Assembly: GCF_002954665.1 (NCBI RefSeq)
Contig: NZ_MSCM01000001.1
Span: forward strand, 1,871,349-1,935,348
Direction: 5' to 3'
DNA: 64,000 nt
Source: Polaribacter glomeratus
Lineage (GTDB): Bacteria > Bacteroidota > Bacteroidia > Flavobacteriales > Flavobacteriaceae
The translations under genes and the position numbers were made by a program. Each line of letters starts with the position of its first letter. Within the stretch, counting starts at the first letter, position 1. This document shows, piece after piece, positions 56,355 to 64,000 of this stretch. The notes beneath the pieces are model-generated. The model saw only the letters and a list, made by a program, of their open reading frames with translations. It did no database searches and was not told the DNA's origin.

Positions 56355-57788
56355 ATGAAAAAAATAAATATAATTATATATGCTTTTCTAAGCTTCATTC
56401 TTTTAACAGGATGTGATGAAGGCTTCGAAGAGTTAAATGTGGATCCAAACAACTCCACAGCGATTCCTGCCCACCTTTTGTTGGGAGGAACTCAAAGAAT
56501 ATTCATGAATACCATGTATTCAGCACAATTAGGTGGTGACATGGGTGAATGTTGGGCGCAACACTGGTCTAAAGTTCAGTATAACGAAGAAGCAAGATAT
56601 GAACCGAGAGTTGGTAATATCAATGCAATTTGGAATAACATTTATGCTAGTGTTATATCAGAGTCTAATGCTATGTATAAATTAGCAGAGATAGAAGAGA
56701 ACAATAGCCTTAAAGGTGCTGCCCTAGTTATGGGAGCTGTAGGATACCAAACATTAGTAGATTTTTATGGCCCTATACCATTTACAGAAGCTATTGATGG
56801 TGCAATATTACAGCCTGCATATGACGATGAAGCAGTTGTATATGAAGGAATCCTTAAAATGTTAACTGATGCATCAGCATTATTAGCAAATGGGTCTGGA
56901 GAAATTACTGCAACTTCTGATTTATTTTATGGTGGTGACACTAGTAAATGGTTAAAGCTTGCAAACTCTTTAAAGTTTAGAGCTTTAATGAGAATCTCTA
57001 AAACTAGAAATGTAAATACAGAACTACAGGCTTTAATGGGTAAAATGTTTACTTCTAATGAAGACAGTGCTCAATTAACATATTTAGCTGCTGTACCAGA
57101 TGCAAACCCTATATGGGAAACTATCGTTGATGGTAACAGAGCTGAGTACAAAGTAAATTCGGTTTTAGTTAGTATTTTAACAGGATTAAATGATGATAGA
57201 TTAGCTGTTTATGCTGGTGAAAATGCAAGCGGAAACATTGTAGGAAAGCCTTCTGGTTTTGGTGCACAAACTACATTGCCAAATGAAGGTTTAGGATATA
57301 CATATGCAAATATTTCTCCTTTAGGTGCTTTCTATTTAACACCTACTCTTCCTGGTGTATTAATGTCTTATTCTCAGTTAAGTTTCTTAGTTGCTGAAGC
57401 AGCAAACGAAGGTTTCATTACTGGTGGTAATGCAATGGCTTTAGATTGGTATAAAAAAGGAATAACAGCTAGTTATAAGTTTAATGGTTTAGACGCTACT
57501 TCTTATTTAACACAATCATCTTTAAACTTTAGCTCTAAAGCAGACGGAAAAGTTAAAATAGCAACACAAGTATGGATTGCTTTATACGGTCAAGGTTTTG
57601 AAACTTGGACAGAATGGAGAAGAACTAAAATTCCTGCATTATCACCTGCAGCAGAATCAATTCTTGGTTCAATTCCTTCTCGTTTACATTACCCAACAAC
57701 TGAATCATCATTAAACAAAACAAGTTATGATGCTGCAGTTTCAAAGATTGGATCTGATGTTTTATCAAGTACTTTATTTTGGCAATAA
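56355..57788 (+). CDS. SusD/RagB-family lipoprotein (SusD-like_2 type)
   Basis: 477 residues. Lipobox LTGC (Cys20), then FEELNVDPNNSTAIPAHLLL typical of the SusD-like_2 family, helical TPR-like body (ESNAMYKLAEIEENNSLKGA), and a C-terminal GFETWTEWRRTKIP block. Acts as surface lid over the SusC pore and binds substrate. Members of this subfamily occur with receptors for both glycans and peptides. Confidence 0.92.
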   Translation: MKKINIIIYAFLSFILLTGCDEGFEELNVDPNNSTAIPAHLLLGGTQRIFMNTMYSAQLGGDMGECWAQHWSKVQYNEEARYEPRVGNINAIWNNIYASVISESNAMYKLAEIEENNSLKGAALVMGAVGYQTLVDFYGPIPFTEAIDGAILQPAYDDEAVVYEGILKMLTDASALLANGSGEITATSDLFYGGDTSKWLKLANSLKFRALMRISKTRNVNTELQALMGKMFTSNEDSAQLTYLAAVPDANPIWETIVDGNRAEYKVNSVLVSILTGLNDDRLAVYAGENASGNIVGKPSGFGAQTTLPNEGLGYTYANISPLGAFYLTPTLPGVLMSYSQLSFLVAEAANEGFITGGNAMALDWYKKGITASYKFNGLDATSYLTQSSLNFSSKADGKVKIATQVWIALYGQGFETWTEWRRTKIPALSPAAESILGSIPSRLHYPTTESSLNKTSYDAAVSKIGSDVLSSTLFWQ

Positions 57789-57814
57789 ATTTTTAAAAAT
57801 TAAAAACATATAAA

Positions 57815-58681
57815 ATGAAAAAAATTAAAATATTATCGATATTTTTCTTGTCAATGATTATGACGTTTGCATCATGTGTAGATAGTGAAGACTCATTGGA
57901 CGTAGATTATAATATTTCTGCAGAAGGAGTTGTAACCACTTTAAGTGGAACAACTGGTAAACTGTTAGGAAACGCCCTTAACCCTTTAGACTTAGCAAAC
58001 TCTGAAGTAGCATTGATTGATGTAAATGCTGATTTATTAATTAACTTAGCACTTGAGCCTGGAGCTTTCGCTAAAAATGTAAGTAAATACGAGATTGTAA
58101 AATCTTTTAATGGTGGCGCTGAAACTGTGGTAGCAGAAACTACAACATTACCTTACACTATTTCGTATAGTACTGTTGCTGACTATTTAAGTGGATTAAA
58201 CTTAGATCCTAAAAGTTTAAGAATTGGTGATCAAATCAATTTTAGAGTTAAGGTATTTACAACTACTGGTAAAGTATATTACCAAGGTTCTAATTCTAGC
58301 AAATATGATGTTACTATTAACTGTGCATCTGATTTAGCTGGTGCTTATAGCTTAAATGTTGTAACAAGTAATGGGTTAAATGTTAATTTCCCAAATGAGC
58401 TTATTTCTGAAGTTGGTCCAGGATTATACAAAACTACAACCACATACAGATGGGCAGCTGCATCAATTGCACCAGATGTAGGTTTAAACTTTAATGATGT
58501 TTGTGGAACATTAAATGCTGCTCAACAAGGTTTGGCACAAGGGACTTATTCAAATCAAGTATATAGCTTTAAAGATGGTAGTGCAGATGCTACTACAGGT
58601 AAGTTAGTATTATACTATATCGTTGAATTTGGTGGTGGAGCTGATAAAATAGAAAATATTGCTACTTTCACTAAACTATAA
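57815..58681 (+). CDS. Lipoprotein of a SusCD cluster, unknown
   Basis: 288 residues. Lipoprotein signal with ASC (Cys21). The mature part is strand-rich: DVDYNISAEGVV near the N-terminus, a middle domain with ISYSTVADYLSGLNLDPKSL, and a C-terminal domain introduced by INCASDLAGAYSLNV. It follows the SusD-like gene by 26 bp. Probably a surface accessory binding protein (SusE-like in position). No domain I can name with confidence. Confidence 0.75.
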   Translation: MKKIKILSIFFLSMIMTFASCVDSEDSLDVDYNISAEGVVTTLSGTTGKLLGNALNPLDLANSEVALIDVNADLLINLALEPGAFAKNVSKYEIVKSFNGGAETVVAETTTLPYTISYSTVADYLSGLNLDPKSLRIGDQINFRVKVFTTTGKVYYQGSNSSKYDVTINCASDLAGAYSLNVVTSNGLNVNFPNELISEVGPGLYKTTTTYRWAAASIAPDVGLNFNDVCGTLNAAQQGLAQGTYSNQVYSFKDGSADATTGKLVLYYIVEFGGGADKIENIATFTKL

Positions 58682-58691
58682 AAATAAAAAA

Positions 58692-59564
58692 ATGAAAAAT
58701 ATAATAAAATCGATATGTTTAGTCATGTCAATTAGTATTCTTTTTACTTCTTGTGAGGACAATGACCAATTTACAGGTGCTTCTTCTCTTAAATGGAGTG
58801 ATGTAGCAGTAACACTGTCAAGTGCTCAGACTTCTTACACAATAAACGAAAGTTTAATAGATGAAGATAATCCAAGTACTTATAGTATAAAGATAACAGC
58901 TACAATAGCGCAACCGCAACCAATAAATGCAGTTGTTTCTTTTAAGCAAGCAAGTGGTAACGCAAATTCAGCTGATTATTCAGTTGGTGAAATTGTAATA
59001 GCTGCCGGACAAACGGTTGGTTCTACTAATGTAGAAGTATTTAAAACAGGTGATATTGAAGGTACAGAAACTTTTAATTTGCAAGCAATGGTAGATGCTA
59101 ATTTTACAATAAATAGCTTCAATTTACCAGTTACTATTAGTAACGATTTTGTAAATGATGTTTTAGAATTCTCTACAACTTGGGCTGGTGAGTATACATT
59201 TGATAATGGTCCTGCTTCAACGACTATAGACTTTTGTACTATAGATTTTGATGTAGAATTATACACAACTGCTGGAGATTTTGTACAATATTTAGGCGCT
59301 ACTGGTGCTTGTACAGAAACTGGTTCTATAACAGGTTTACCTAACGGTGATTACTTTGTAGTATTAAATTTATATGATAACCCTAATACACCTTTTGCAG
59401 AAACTGAAACAGTTCCTGTAACTGTGTCGTATAGCCAAGCAAATTTTGCTACTGCTGGGTCATTTACAAATACTGCAAATAACCTGTCTACACCAGCTGG
59501 TACTTTAACAGCTGTTGCAACTGTTACAGTAAATGGTTATAATTACACAGTAACACCTATGTAA
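58692..59564 (+). CDS. Lipoprotein with Calx-beta-like domain
   Basis: 290 residues from ATG 58692 (MKNIIKSICLVMSISIL); the frame from 58659 overlaps the previous gene and adds no signal. Lipobox TSC. Residues about 50-160 resemble a Calx-beta repeat (VVSFKQASGNANSADYSVGE, VFKTGDIEGTETFNLQAMVD). C-terminal strands (CTETGSITGLPNGDYFVVLN) suggest another immunoglobulin-like fold. Last gene of the SusCD operon, followed by a terminator. Confidence 0.75.
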   Translation: MKNIIKSICLVMSISILFTSCEDNDQFTGASSLKWSDVAVTLSSAQTSYTINESLIDEDNPSTYSIKITATIAQPQPINAVVSFKQASGNANSADYSVGEIVIAAGQTVGSTNVEVFKTGDIEGTETFNLQAMVDANFTINSFNLPVTISNDFVNDVLEFSTTWAGEYTFDNGPASTTIDFCTIDFDVELYTTAGDFVQYLGATGACTETGSITGLPNGDYFVVLNLYDNPNTPFAETETVPVTVSYSQANFATAGSFTNTANNLSTPAGTLTAVATVTVNGYNYTVTPM

Positions 59565-59595
59565 TCAATGACGATAAACATAAATAATAAATAAC

Positions 59596-59632
59596 AAAAG
59601 CACCTCTATATTTTTATATAGGGGTGCTTTTT
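59596..59632 (+). terminator. Terminator of the SusCD operon
   Basis: Stem AAAAGCACCTCTATAT (59596-59611) with ATATAGGGGTGCTTTT (59617-59632), loop of T, with one G-T wobble, and a T-run. It separates the lipoprotein genes from the T9SS protein gene at 59655. Confidence 0.8.
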
Positions 59633-59654
59633 ACTTAAAAAAAAACCCTTATAA

Positions 59655-62600
59655 ATGAAAAAAATTATAGCATCTATAGTCCTACTTACATTAGGCATCT
59701 ATCTAGTTTCTACATTCGTTAATAGTGATAATTTGGCGGCTAACGATGAAATTAAGAAACTACACAAACAAAATATAGACAAAAACCCTTTTAAGGAAAC
59801 CTTAAAATTGTCTAAAGAAGAAAGAAGAGCATTTGGTTTAACACCCAATAAGTATAATGAAGAACAATGGATTTTAACTATGAATCCAGAATTGGGTAGA
59901 CCAACACCAATAAAAGTAGCAGAATTGCAAAAAGAGTTATCGTTAACACAAAACTATTTTTCTCGCTCACCAGGAAGCGCTATTGGCAATGACTGGGTAG
60001 AACGTGGACCAAATAATGTTGGTGGTAGAACAAGAGCGGTTATGTTTGATCCAAACGATGCTTCTGACAATACGGTTTTTGCAGGTGGTGTTAGTGGTGG
60101 TTTATGGAAAAACACAAATATAGCAGATGCAAATTCTGTTTGGCAAAGAGTTGGTATTCCAGAAAACTTAACAGTATCTACAATTACATTCGACCCAAAT
60201 AATAAACAAGTATTTTATGTGGGTACAGGAGAATCATATGTTGGTCATACAGATGGTTCTGCAAACGGAGACGGTATCTGGAAATCTACAGATGGTGGTG
60301 CTACTTGGAGTAATATATTTGGAGGAAATACAGGCGTAAGCTTTTTTGTGTCTTCTTCTAATATGACAGTAACAAGCCCATCTACTATTGCAGGTAATTA
60401 CCAATCTTTTCCAACAACTAATTTTGGACCTGTAATTACTTCAAAAATATCAGCAGGGTTTATTCTTGCTAGTGATACATCTGGCAACCCAACTGAAGGC
60501 TGTACTAGTTTTGGTGGAAATGCAACTGGCAAAATAGCGTTAGTAAGAAGAGGTGATTGCTCTTTTGTAATTAAAGTTAAAAACGCTCAAAATGCGGGTG
60601 CTGTTGCTGTAATTGTTATGAATAATGTATCTGGAGAACCAATACCAATGGGTGGTGAAGATGCAACAATAACAATCCCGGCAGTTATGATATCTAAAGA
60701 AAACGGAGACCTTATGGAAGCTGCTTTAGCATCTGGTGCTGTATCTGGTTCACTTAACCCTGCATCTGGTACATTTACTGCTACTGTAGTTCCTGGTATT
60801 CAACACATAAATGACATTAAAATTAGAAATAATGGTGGCGTTTCTGAAATATATGTAGCTGCAGCTGATGCACTATATGGTTCATCGAACGCTACTACTA
60901 CTATAGGAGGTTTATCTTATGGATTGTATAAATCTGTTAACGGTGGAAATAGCTGGTCAGAAATTAACCTTCCATTAACTGCTAATGGTAACAAACATTG
61001 TCCTAATGATATCGAAATCGGTGCAAATGGTAAAATATGGTTAGCTACAACCAGAAGTAAATTATTTAGTGATGGTGGTGGTGAAATATTTTCTTCTACT
61101 GATGGTAACACCTTTACAAAAGCGTATACTGTTGTAGGTGGAATTAGAACTCAAATTGCAGTATCTTCTACTGTGGCTGATAAGATATATGTTTTAGCTG
61201 AACTAGCTGAAGGAGTTACTATAAAAAAATCTACTGATGGATTTAAAGTATCATTCTTAACTCAAAATAAAGCGTTGCCAAACGATGCTGATACTGGTAT
61301 TACTGCGGCAGATTTTACAAGAGGACAAGCATTTTATGATTTACTTTTAGAAGTTGATCCTAATAACGATGAGATAGTATATGCAGGAGGTATCGATTTA
61401 TTTAAATCGACCAATGGCGCATCAGCTTGGACACAATTTTCACATTGGTATGGTGGATTTGGTTTTCAAGAGGTACATGCAGATCAACACATAGCAGCTT
61501 TTGGACATAATGATTCTAAAAAAGTTGTGTTTGGAAATGACGGTGGTGTAGCTTACACTGCAAATGGAGGTACAACTACTGTAGAAAGAACTAATGGTTT
61601 GGTAACTTCTCAATTTTACACACTAGGTGTAGGACCAACAACTGCATTTACAGGAGATTATATTGCTGGTGGTTTACAAGATAATGGAACACAATTAATT
61701 CAAGATGGTAATACATCTGCAACTGATAGTGCTACTGAAATTTATGGTGGTGATGGTGCTTATACATTCTTTGATCAAGATGGTACAGACAGATATATTA
61801 TTAGAAATTATGTTTATAATGATGGTATCAACTTGTATAATTTTGATGGTCCTAACGTAACAATTAATAGTGAAGATACAGGAGCTGGATCTTTTATTAA
61901 TCCACAGGGTTTAGATTCTAATCTAGATATTTTATATTCAAACTATTCATCTGGAGGTGTTTCTGTTATAAAAAGATACTCAGGAATTAAGAGTACTGCT
62001 ACTTTAACAAAAACAGATTTAACAAATGCTTTACTAACAAACAGACCAACGGCATTTACGATTTCTACATATACTAAAACCTCATCAACAGTGCTTGTTG
62101 GTACACTTTTAGGAGATATTCTTTTAATTGAAAATGCAAATACAGCTACACCAACTTGGACAAGTTTAGATAAAAATATACTCGTAGGTAGTGTATCTGA
62201 TGTAGAATACGGACAATCTGAAAACGATATCTTTGTTACAATGCACAATTATGGTGTTAATAATATTTGGTATACAAATGATAAGGGTGCTACATGGAAA
62301 GCAAAAGATGGAAATTTACCTGATTTACCTGTTAAAGCTATTTTACAGAATCCTTTAAACTTAGAAGAAGTTATTATAGGAACTGAACTTGGTGTTTGGT
62401 TTACTTCAAATTTCTCTAGCGATAGCCCTGTTTGGCAAACTTCTTTTAATGGAATGAGCAATGTTAAAGTTTTAGATTTAGATTTAAGAGATGATAATAT
62501 GGTTTTTGCTGCAACACACGGAAGAGGTATCTTTTCTGGACAGTTTAAAGCAGGAACACTGAACGTAAATACTGAAATTTTTGCAACTTCTAAAGTAAAA

Positions 62601-62828
62601 GTATTTCCAACCATATCAAATGGAGAGGTGTTTGTAACCTCTGCTAAGAATATTGATAAAACAGAATTAAATGTTTACAATTTAGTTGGACAAAAAGTAC
62701 ATTCTGAAATCATAAATATTTCTAATGCTAAAAAACGTTTAAATTTATCTGGGTTAAAACCAGGTATGTATTTAGTAAAAATGAATAAGGGTGGTATGAA
62801 AACATCGCAAAAAATTATTATTCAATAA
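59655..62828 (+). CDS. Large T9SS-secreted beta-propeller protein with PA domain
   Basis: 1057 residues. N-terminal hydrophobic segment with a propeptide-like region (20-90). VPS10/sialidase-type propeller repeats (GGLWKNTNI, GIWKSTDGGATWSNI, LYKSVNGGNSWSEI, NIWYTNDKGATWKAK) run over 110-960, interrupted by a protease-associated domain (about 230-375: GKIALVRRGDCSFVIKVKNA, TIPAVMISKENGDLMEA). A type A T9SS sorting domain occupies the last ~75 residues (VKVFPTISNGEVFV, YNLVGQKV, GMYLVKMNK). No protease active site is seen. Secreted and probably attached to the surface; lies just after the SusCD operon but behind a terminator. Confidence 0.85.
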   Translation: MKKIIASIVLLTLGIYLVSTFVNSDNLAANDEIKKLHKQNIDKNPFKETLKLSKEERRAFGLTPNKYNEEQWILTMNPELGRPTPIKVAELQKELSLTQNYFSRSPGSAIGNDWVERGPNNVGGRTRAVMFDPNDASDNTVFAGGVSGGLWKNTNIADANSVWQRVGIPENLTVSTITFDPNNKQVFYVGTGESYVGHTDGSANGDGIWKSTDGGATWSNIFGGNTGVSFFVSSSNMTVTSPSTIAGNYQSFPTTNFGPVITSKISAGFILASDTSGNPTEGCTSFGGNATGKIALVRRGDCSFVIKVKNAQNAGAVAVIVMNNVSGEPIPMGGEDATITIPAVMISKENGDLMEAALASGAVSGSLNPASGTFTATVVPGIQHINDIKIRNNGGVSEIYVAAADALYGSSNATTTIGGLSYGLYKSVNGGNSWSEINLPLTANGNKHCPNDIEIGANGKIWLATTRSKLFSDGGGEIFSSTDGNTFTKAYTVVGGIRTQIAVSSTVADKIYVLAELAEGVTIKKSTDGFKVSFLTQNKALPNDADTGITAADFTRGQAFYDLLLEVDPNNDEIVYAGGIDLFKSTNGASAWTQFSHWYGGFGFQEVHADQHIAAFGHNDSKKVVFGNDGGVAYTANGGTTTVERTNGLVTSQFYTLGVGPTTAFTGDYIAGGLQDNGTQLIQDGNTSATDSATEIYGGDGAYTFFDQDGTDRYIIRNYVYNDGINLYNFDGPNVTINSEDTGAGSFINPQGLDSNLDILYSNYSSGGVSVIKRYSGIKSTATLTKTDLTNALLTNRPTAFTISTYTKTSSTVLVGTLLGDILLIENANTATPTWTSLDKNILVGSVSDVEYGQSENDIFVTMHNYGVNNIWYTNDKGATWKAKDGNLPDLPVKAILQNPLNLEEVIIGTELGVWFTSNFSSDSPVWQTSFNGMSNVKVLDLDLRDDNMVFAATHGRGIFSGQFKAGTLNVNTEIFATSKVKVFPTISNGEVFVTSAKNIDKTELNVYNLVGQKVHSEIINISNAKKRLNLSGLKPGMYLVKMNKGGMKTSQKIIIQ

Positions 62829-62856
62829 TTAACTCTTATTTAAGTATTATAATATT

Positions 62857-62894
62857 AAAAGCCACCTAAAGAATTTTCTTTTGGTGGTTTTTTT
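62857..62894 (+). terminator. Terminator of the T9SS propeller gene
   Basis: Hairpin AAAAGCCACCTAAAGA pairing with TCTTTTGGTGGTTTTT (one T-T mismatch and a wobble), followed by T-run to 62894. 29 bp after the stop codon. Confidence 0.7.
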
Positions 62895-62910
62895 ATGCTC
62901 TTTTTTAACA

Positions 62911-62918
62911 TACATTTG
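62911..62918 (+). promoter_or_regulatory. -7 element of rlmB
   Basis: TACATTTG at 62911-62918, followed by C, matches TAnnTTTG. Only 4 bases lie between it and the rlmB ATG at 62923, so the transcript is predicted to be leaderless. No -33 TTTG found at 17-23 bases. Confidence 0.55.
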
Positions 62919-62922
62919 CAAC

Positions 62923-63678
62923 ATGACAAAAGAGACTACTATCATATTTGGAATTAGAGCAATTATTGAAGCTATAGAAAGTGATTCAACAATCAATAAA
63001 ATATATCTTCAAAAAGGATTGAGAGGTGCTCTTTTTTATGAATTAGATAAAATCATAAAAGAAAAGAAGATTACTACGAGCTTAGTTCCTGTAGAAAAGT
63101 TAGACAGACTATCTAAAAACAGCAATCATCAAGGTGCTGTTGCCCAAATATCTCCTATAGATTTCTATGATTTAGAAAGACTTATTGAGGATACTTTAGA
63201 AAGTGATAAAATTCCTTTGTTTTTAGTTTTAGATCAACTTTCTGATGTTCGCAATTTTGGCGCAATTATAAGAACTGCAGAATGTACTGGTGTTAACGGA
63301 ATTATCATCCAAAAAAACGGAAGTGCACCCGTAAATGCAGAAACAGTAAAAACTTCTGCCGGTGCAGCATTTAAAATACCTATTTGTAAGGTAGATCATA
63401 TAAAAGATGCCTTATATTTATTGCAAGCAGCAGATATTAAGACAGTTGCCGCTACAGAAAAAACTGATGATTTAGTTTATGACATCAACTTTAATCAACC
63501 AATAGCAATTGTTATGGGTTCTGAGGATAAAGGTGTAAACCCTTCTGTATTAAAAATGGTTGACTATAAAGCTAAATTACCTTTATTAGGTGAAATTGCT
63601 TCTCTTAATGTATCCGTGGCTTGTGGCGCTTTCTTATACGAAACTTTAAGACAAAGAGTTATTGTAAATAAGAAATAG
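62923..63678 (+). CDS. rlmB: 23S rRNA (guanosine-2'-O-)-methyltransferase RlmB-type
   Basis: 251 residues from ATG 62923 (MTKETTIIFGIRAIIEAIES); a frame from TTG 62881 overlaps a terminator. SpoU-family enzyme: N-terminal substrate-binding domain (about 1-75), then SPOUT methyltransferase domain with LVLDQLSDVRNFGAIIRTAE, VNAETVKTSAGAAFKIPI, IVMGSEDKGV and the knot end ASLNVSVACGAFLYETLR. Methylates the 2'-O of G2251 in the P-loop of 23S rRNA in E. coli. Confidence 0.92.
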   Translation: MTKETTIIFGIRAIIEAIESDSTINKIYLQKGLRGALFYELDKIIKEKKITTSLVPVEKLDRLSKNSNHQGAVAQISPIDFYDLERLIEDTLESDKIPLFLVLDQLSDVRNFGAIIRTAECTGVNGIIIQKNGSAPVNAETVKTSAGAAFKIPICKVDHIKDALYLLQAADIKTVAATEKTDDLVYDINFNQPIAIVMGSEDKGVNPSVLKMVDYKAKLPLLGEIASLNVSVACGAFLYETLRQRVIVNKK

Positions 63679-63735
63679 AATGGTTTCTGGTTTTTAGAAA
63701 ATAAAAAAAAGAAATACTCAATTGCTCGTATTCTG

Positions 63736-64000
63736 TTATAAATTAATTTCTTTTCCTGATTCTTCTGATTCGTTTAAATCGACCTCTAATGGTGGACAAA
63801 AATTACCTTGTTCATCAAATAATAGATCAAATTCTGTTTCTTTAAACTGATGTACTTGTTTTACAATTCCTTTCTTTCTGTAAATAATTGCAAATACAAA
63901 ACCTGTTAAAAAACCAGATAAATGTCCTTCCCAAGACATGCCGTCTTTGATCGGTAAAATATACCAAATCATACTTCCGTAAAGAAAAATAATAATTAAT
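63736..64000 (-). CDS. Rhomboid-family intramembrane serine protease (3' part)
   Basis: Only the C-terminal ~87 residues lie in the window; the frame stays open to the window edge (IIIFLYGSMIWYILP upstream of the apparent ATG at 63972). The catalytic His helix is WEGHLSGFLTGFVFAIIYRK, with the GxLxG-type pattern of rhomboids. A soluble acidic tail follows. The Ser (GxSG) lies outside the window. The start is off the right edge. Confidence 0.75.
   Translation of the reverse strand, partial: LIIIFLYGSMIWYILPIKDGMSWEGHLSGFLTGFVFAIIYRKKGIVKQVHQFKETEFDLLFDEQGNFCPPLEVDLNESEESGKEINL

Overview
The window is chromosomal DNA from a member of the Flavobacteriaceae (Bacteroidota). The genus cannot be fixed from this stretch. 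Evidence: low-GC DNA; a SusC/SusD pair; type IX secretion (T9SS) C-terminal sorting domains on two proteins; a PafA alkaline phosphatase; DUF6090 proteins; promoters of the Bacteroidota form TTTG-N17-23-TAnnTTTG; and the flavobacterial gene order rpsL-rpsG-fusA-rpsJ-S10/spc/alpha cluster without tuf, followed by carA, eno and gltA.

Layout. (1) 1-2114: arsenic resistance operon (ArsR, a thioredoxin-type arsenate reductase relative, Acr3), with a promoter and overlapping operator-like palindrome. (2) 2115-6900: plastic accessory zone. It holds a repeat-rich 1-kb gap, a complete three-gene ABC-three-component (ABC-3C) conflict system (nuclease-fold effector, small middle component, DUF2326-type SMC-like ATPase), and a UPF0158 gene broken by one stop codon. 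(3) 6901-10051: an orphan lipoprotein and two DUF6090 membrane proteins flanking a GNAT acetyltransferase. (4) 10225-20733: mixed metabolism and envelope genes (YpdA-like reductase plus GltS-like FMN protein, L31 type B, glutamine cyclotransferase, beta-helix lipoprotein, amidohydrolase, SDR, SprT-like protein behind a heptanucleotide tandem repeat, DUF389 protein). (5) 20849-28653: tRNA-Lys, an Mla-type ABC pair, PafA with a T9SS cargo, PrsW, and two members of the arginine-modifying superfamily (CtlX and a second enzyme) around a His-rich secreted protein. (6) 28726-33624: gltA, eno, carA and a secreted protein, mostly separated by hairpin terminators. (7) 33714-51131: translation super-cluster, all on the minus strand, driven from a consensus promoter before rpsL. 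A terminator and a new promoter separate rpsJ from rplC, and the roughly 230-nt rplC leader holds an attenuator-like hairpin. (8) 51308-62828: an Omp85-family protein, then a SusC-SusD-lipoprotein-lipoprotein cluster and a 1057-residue T9SS protein with a protease-associated domain inside a beta-propeller. (9) 62923-64000: rlmB and the 3' part of a rhomboid protease gene cut by the window edge.

The most notable system is the ABC-3C locus at 3125-6026. Its family is known from comparative genomics, so it is not entirely undescribed, but as far as I know the mechanism is poorly characterised. The rplC leader, the SusCD cluster without enzymes and the heptamer array in front of a TTG-started gene are the other main points of interest.
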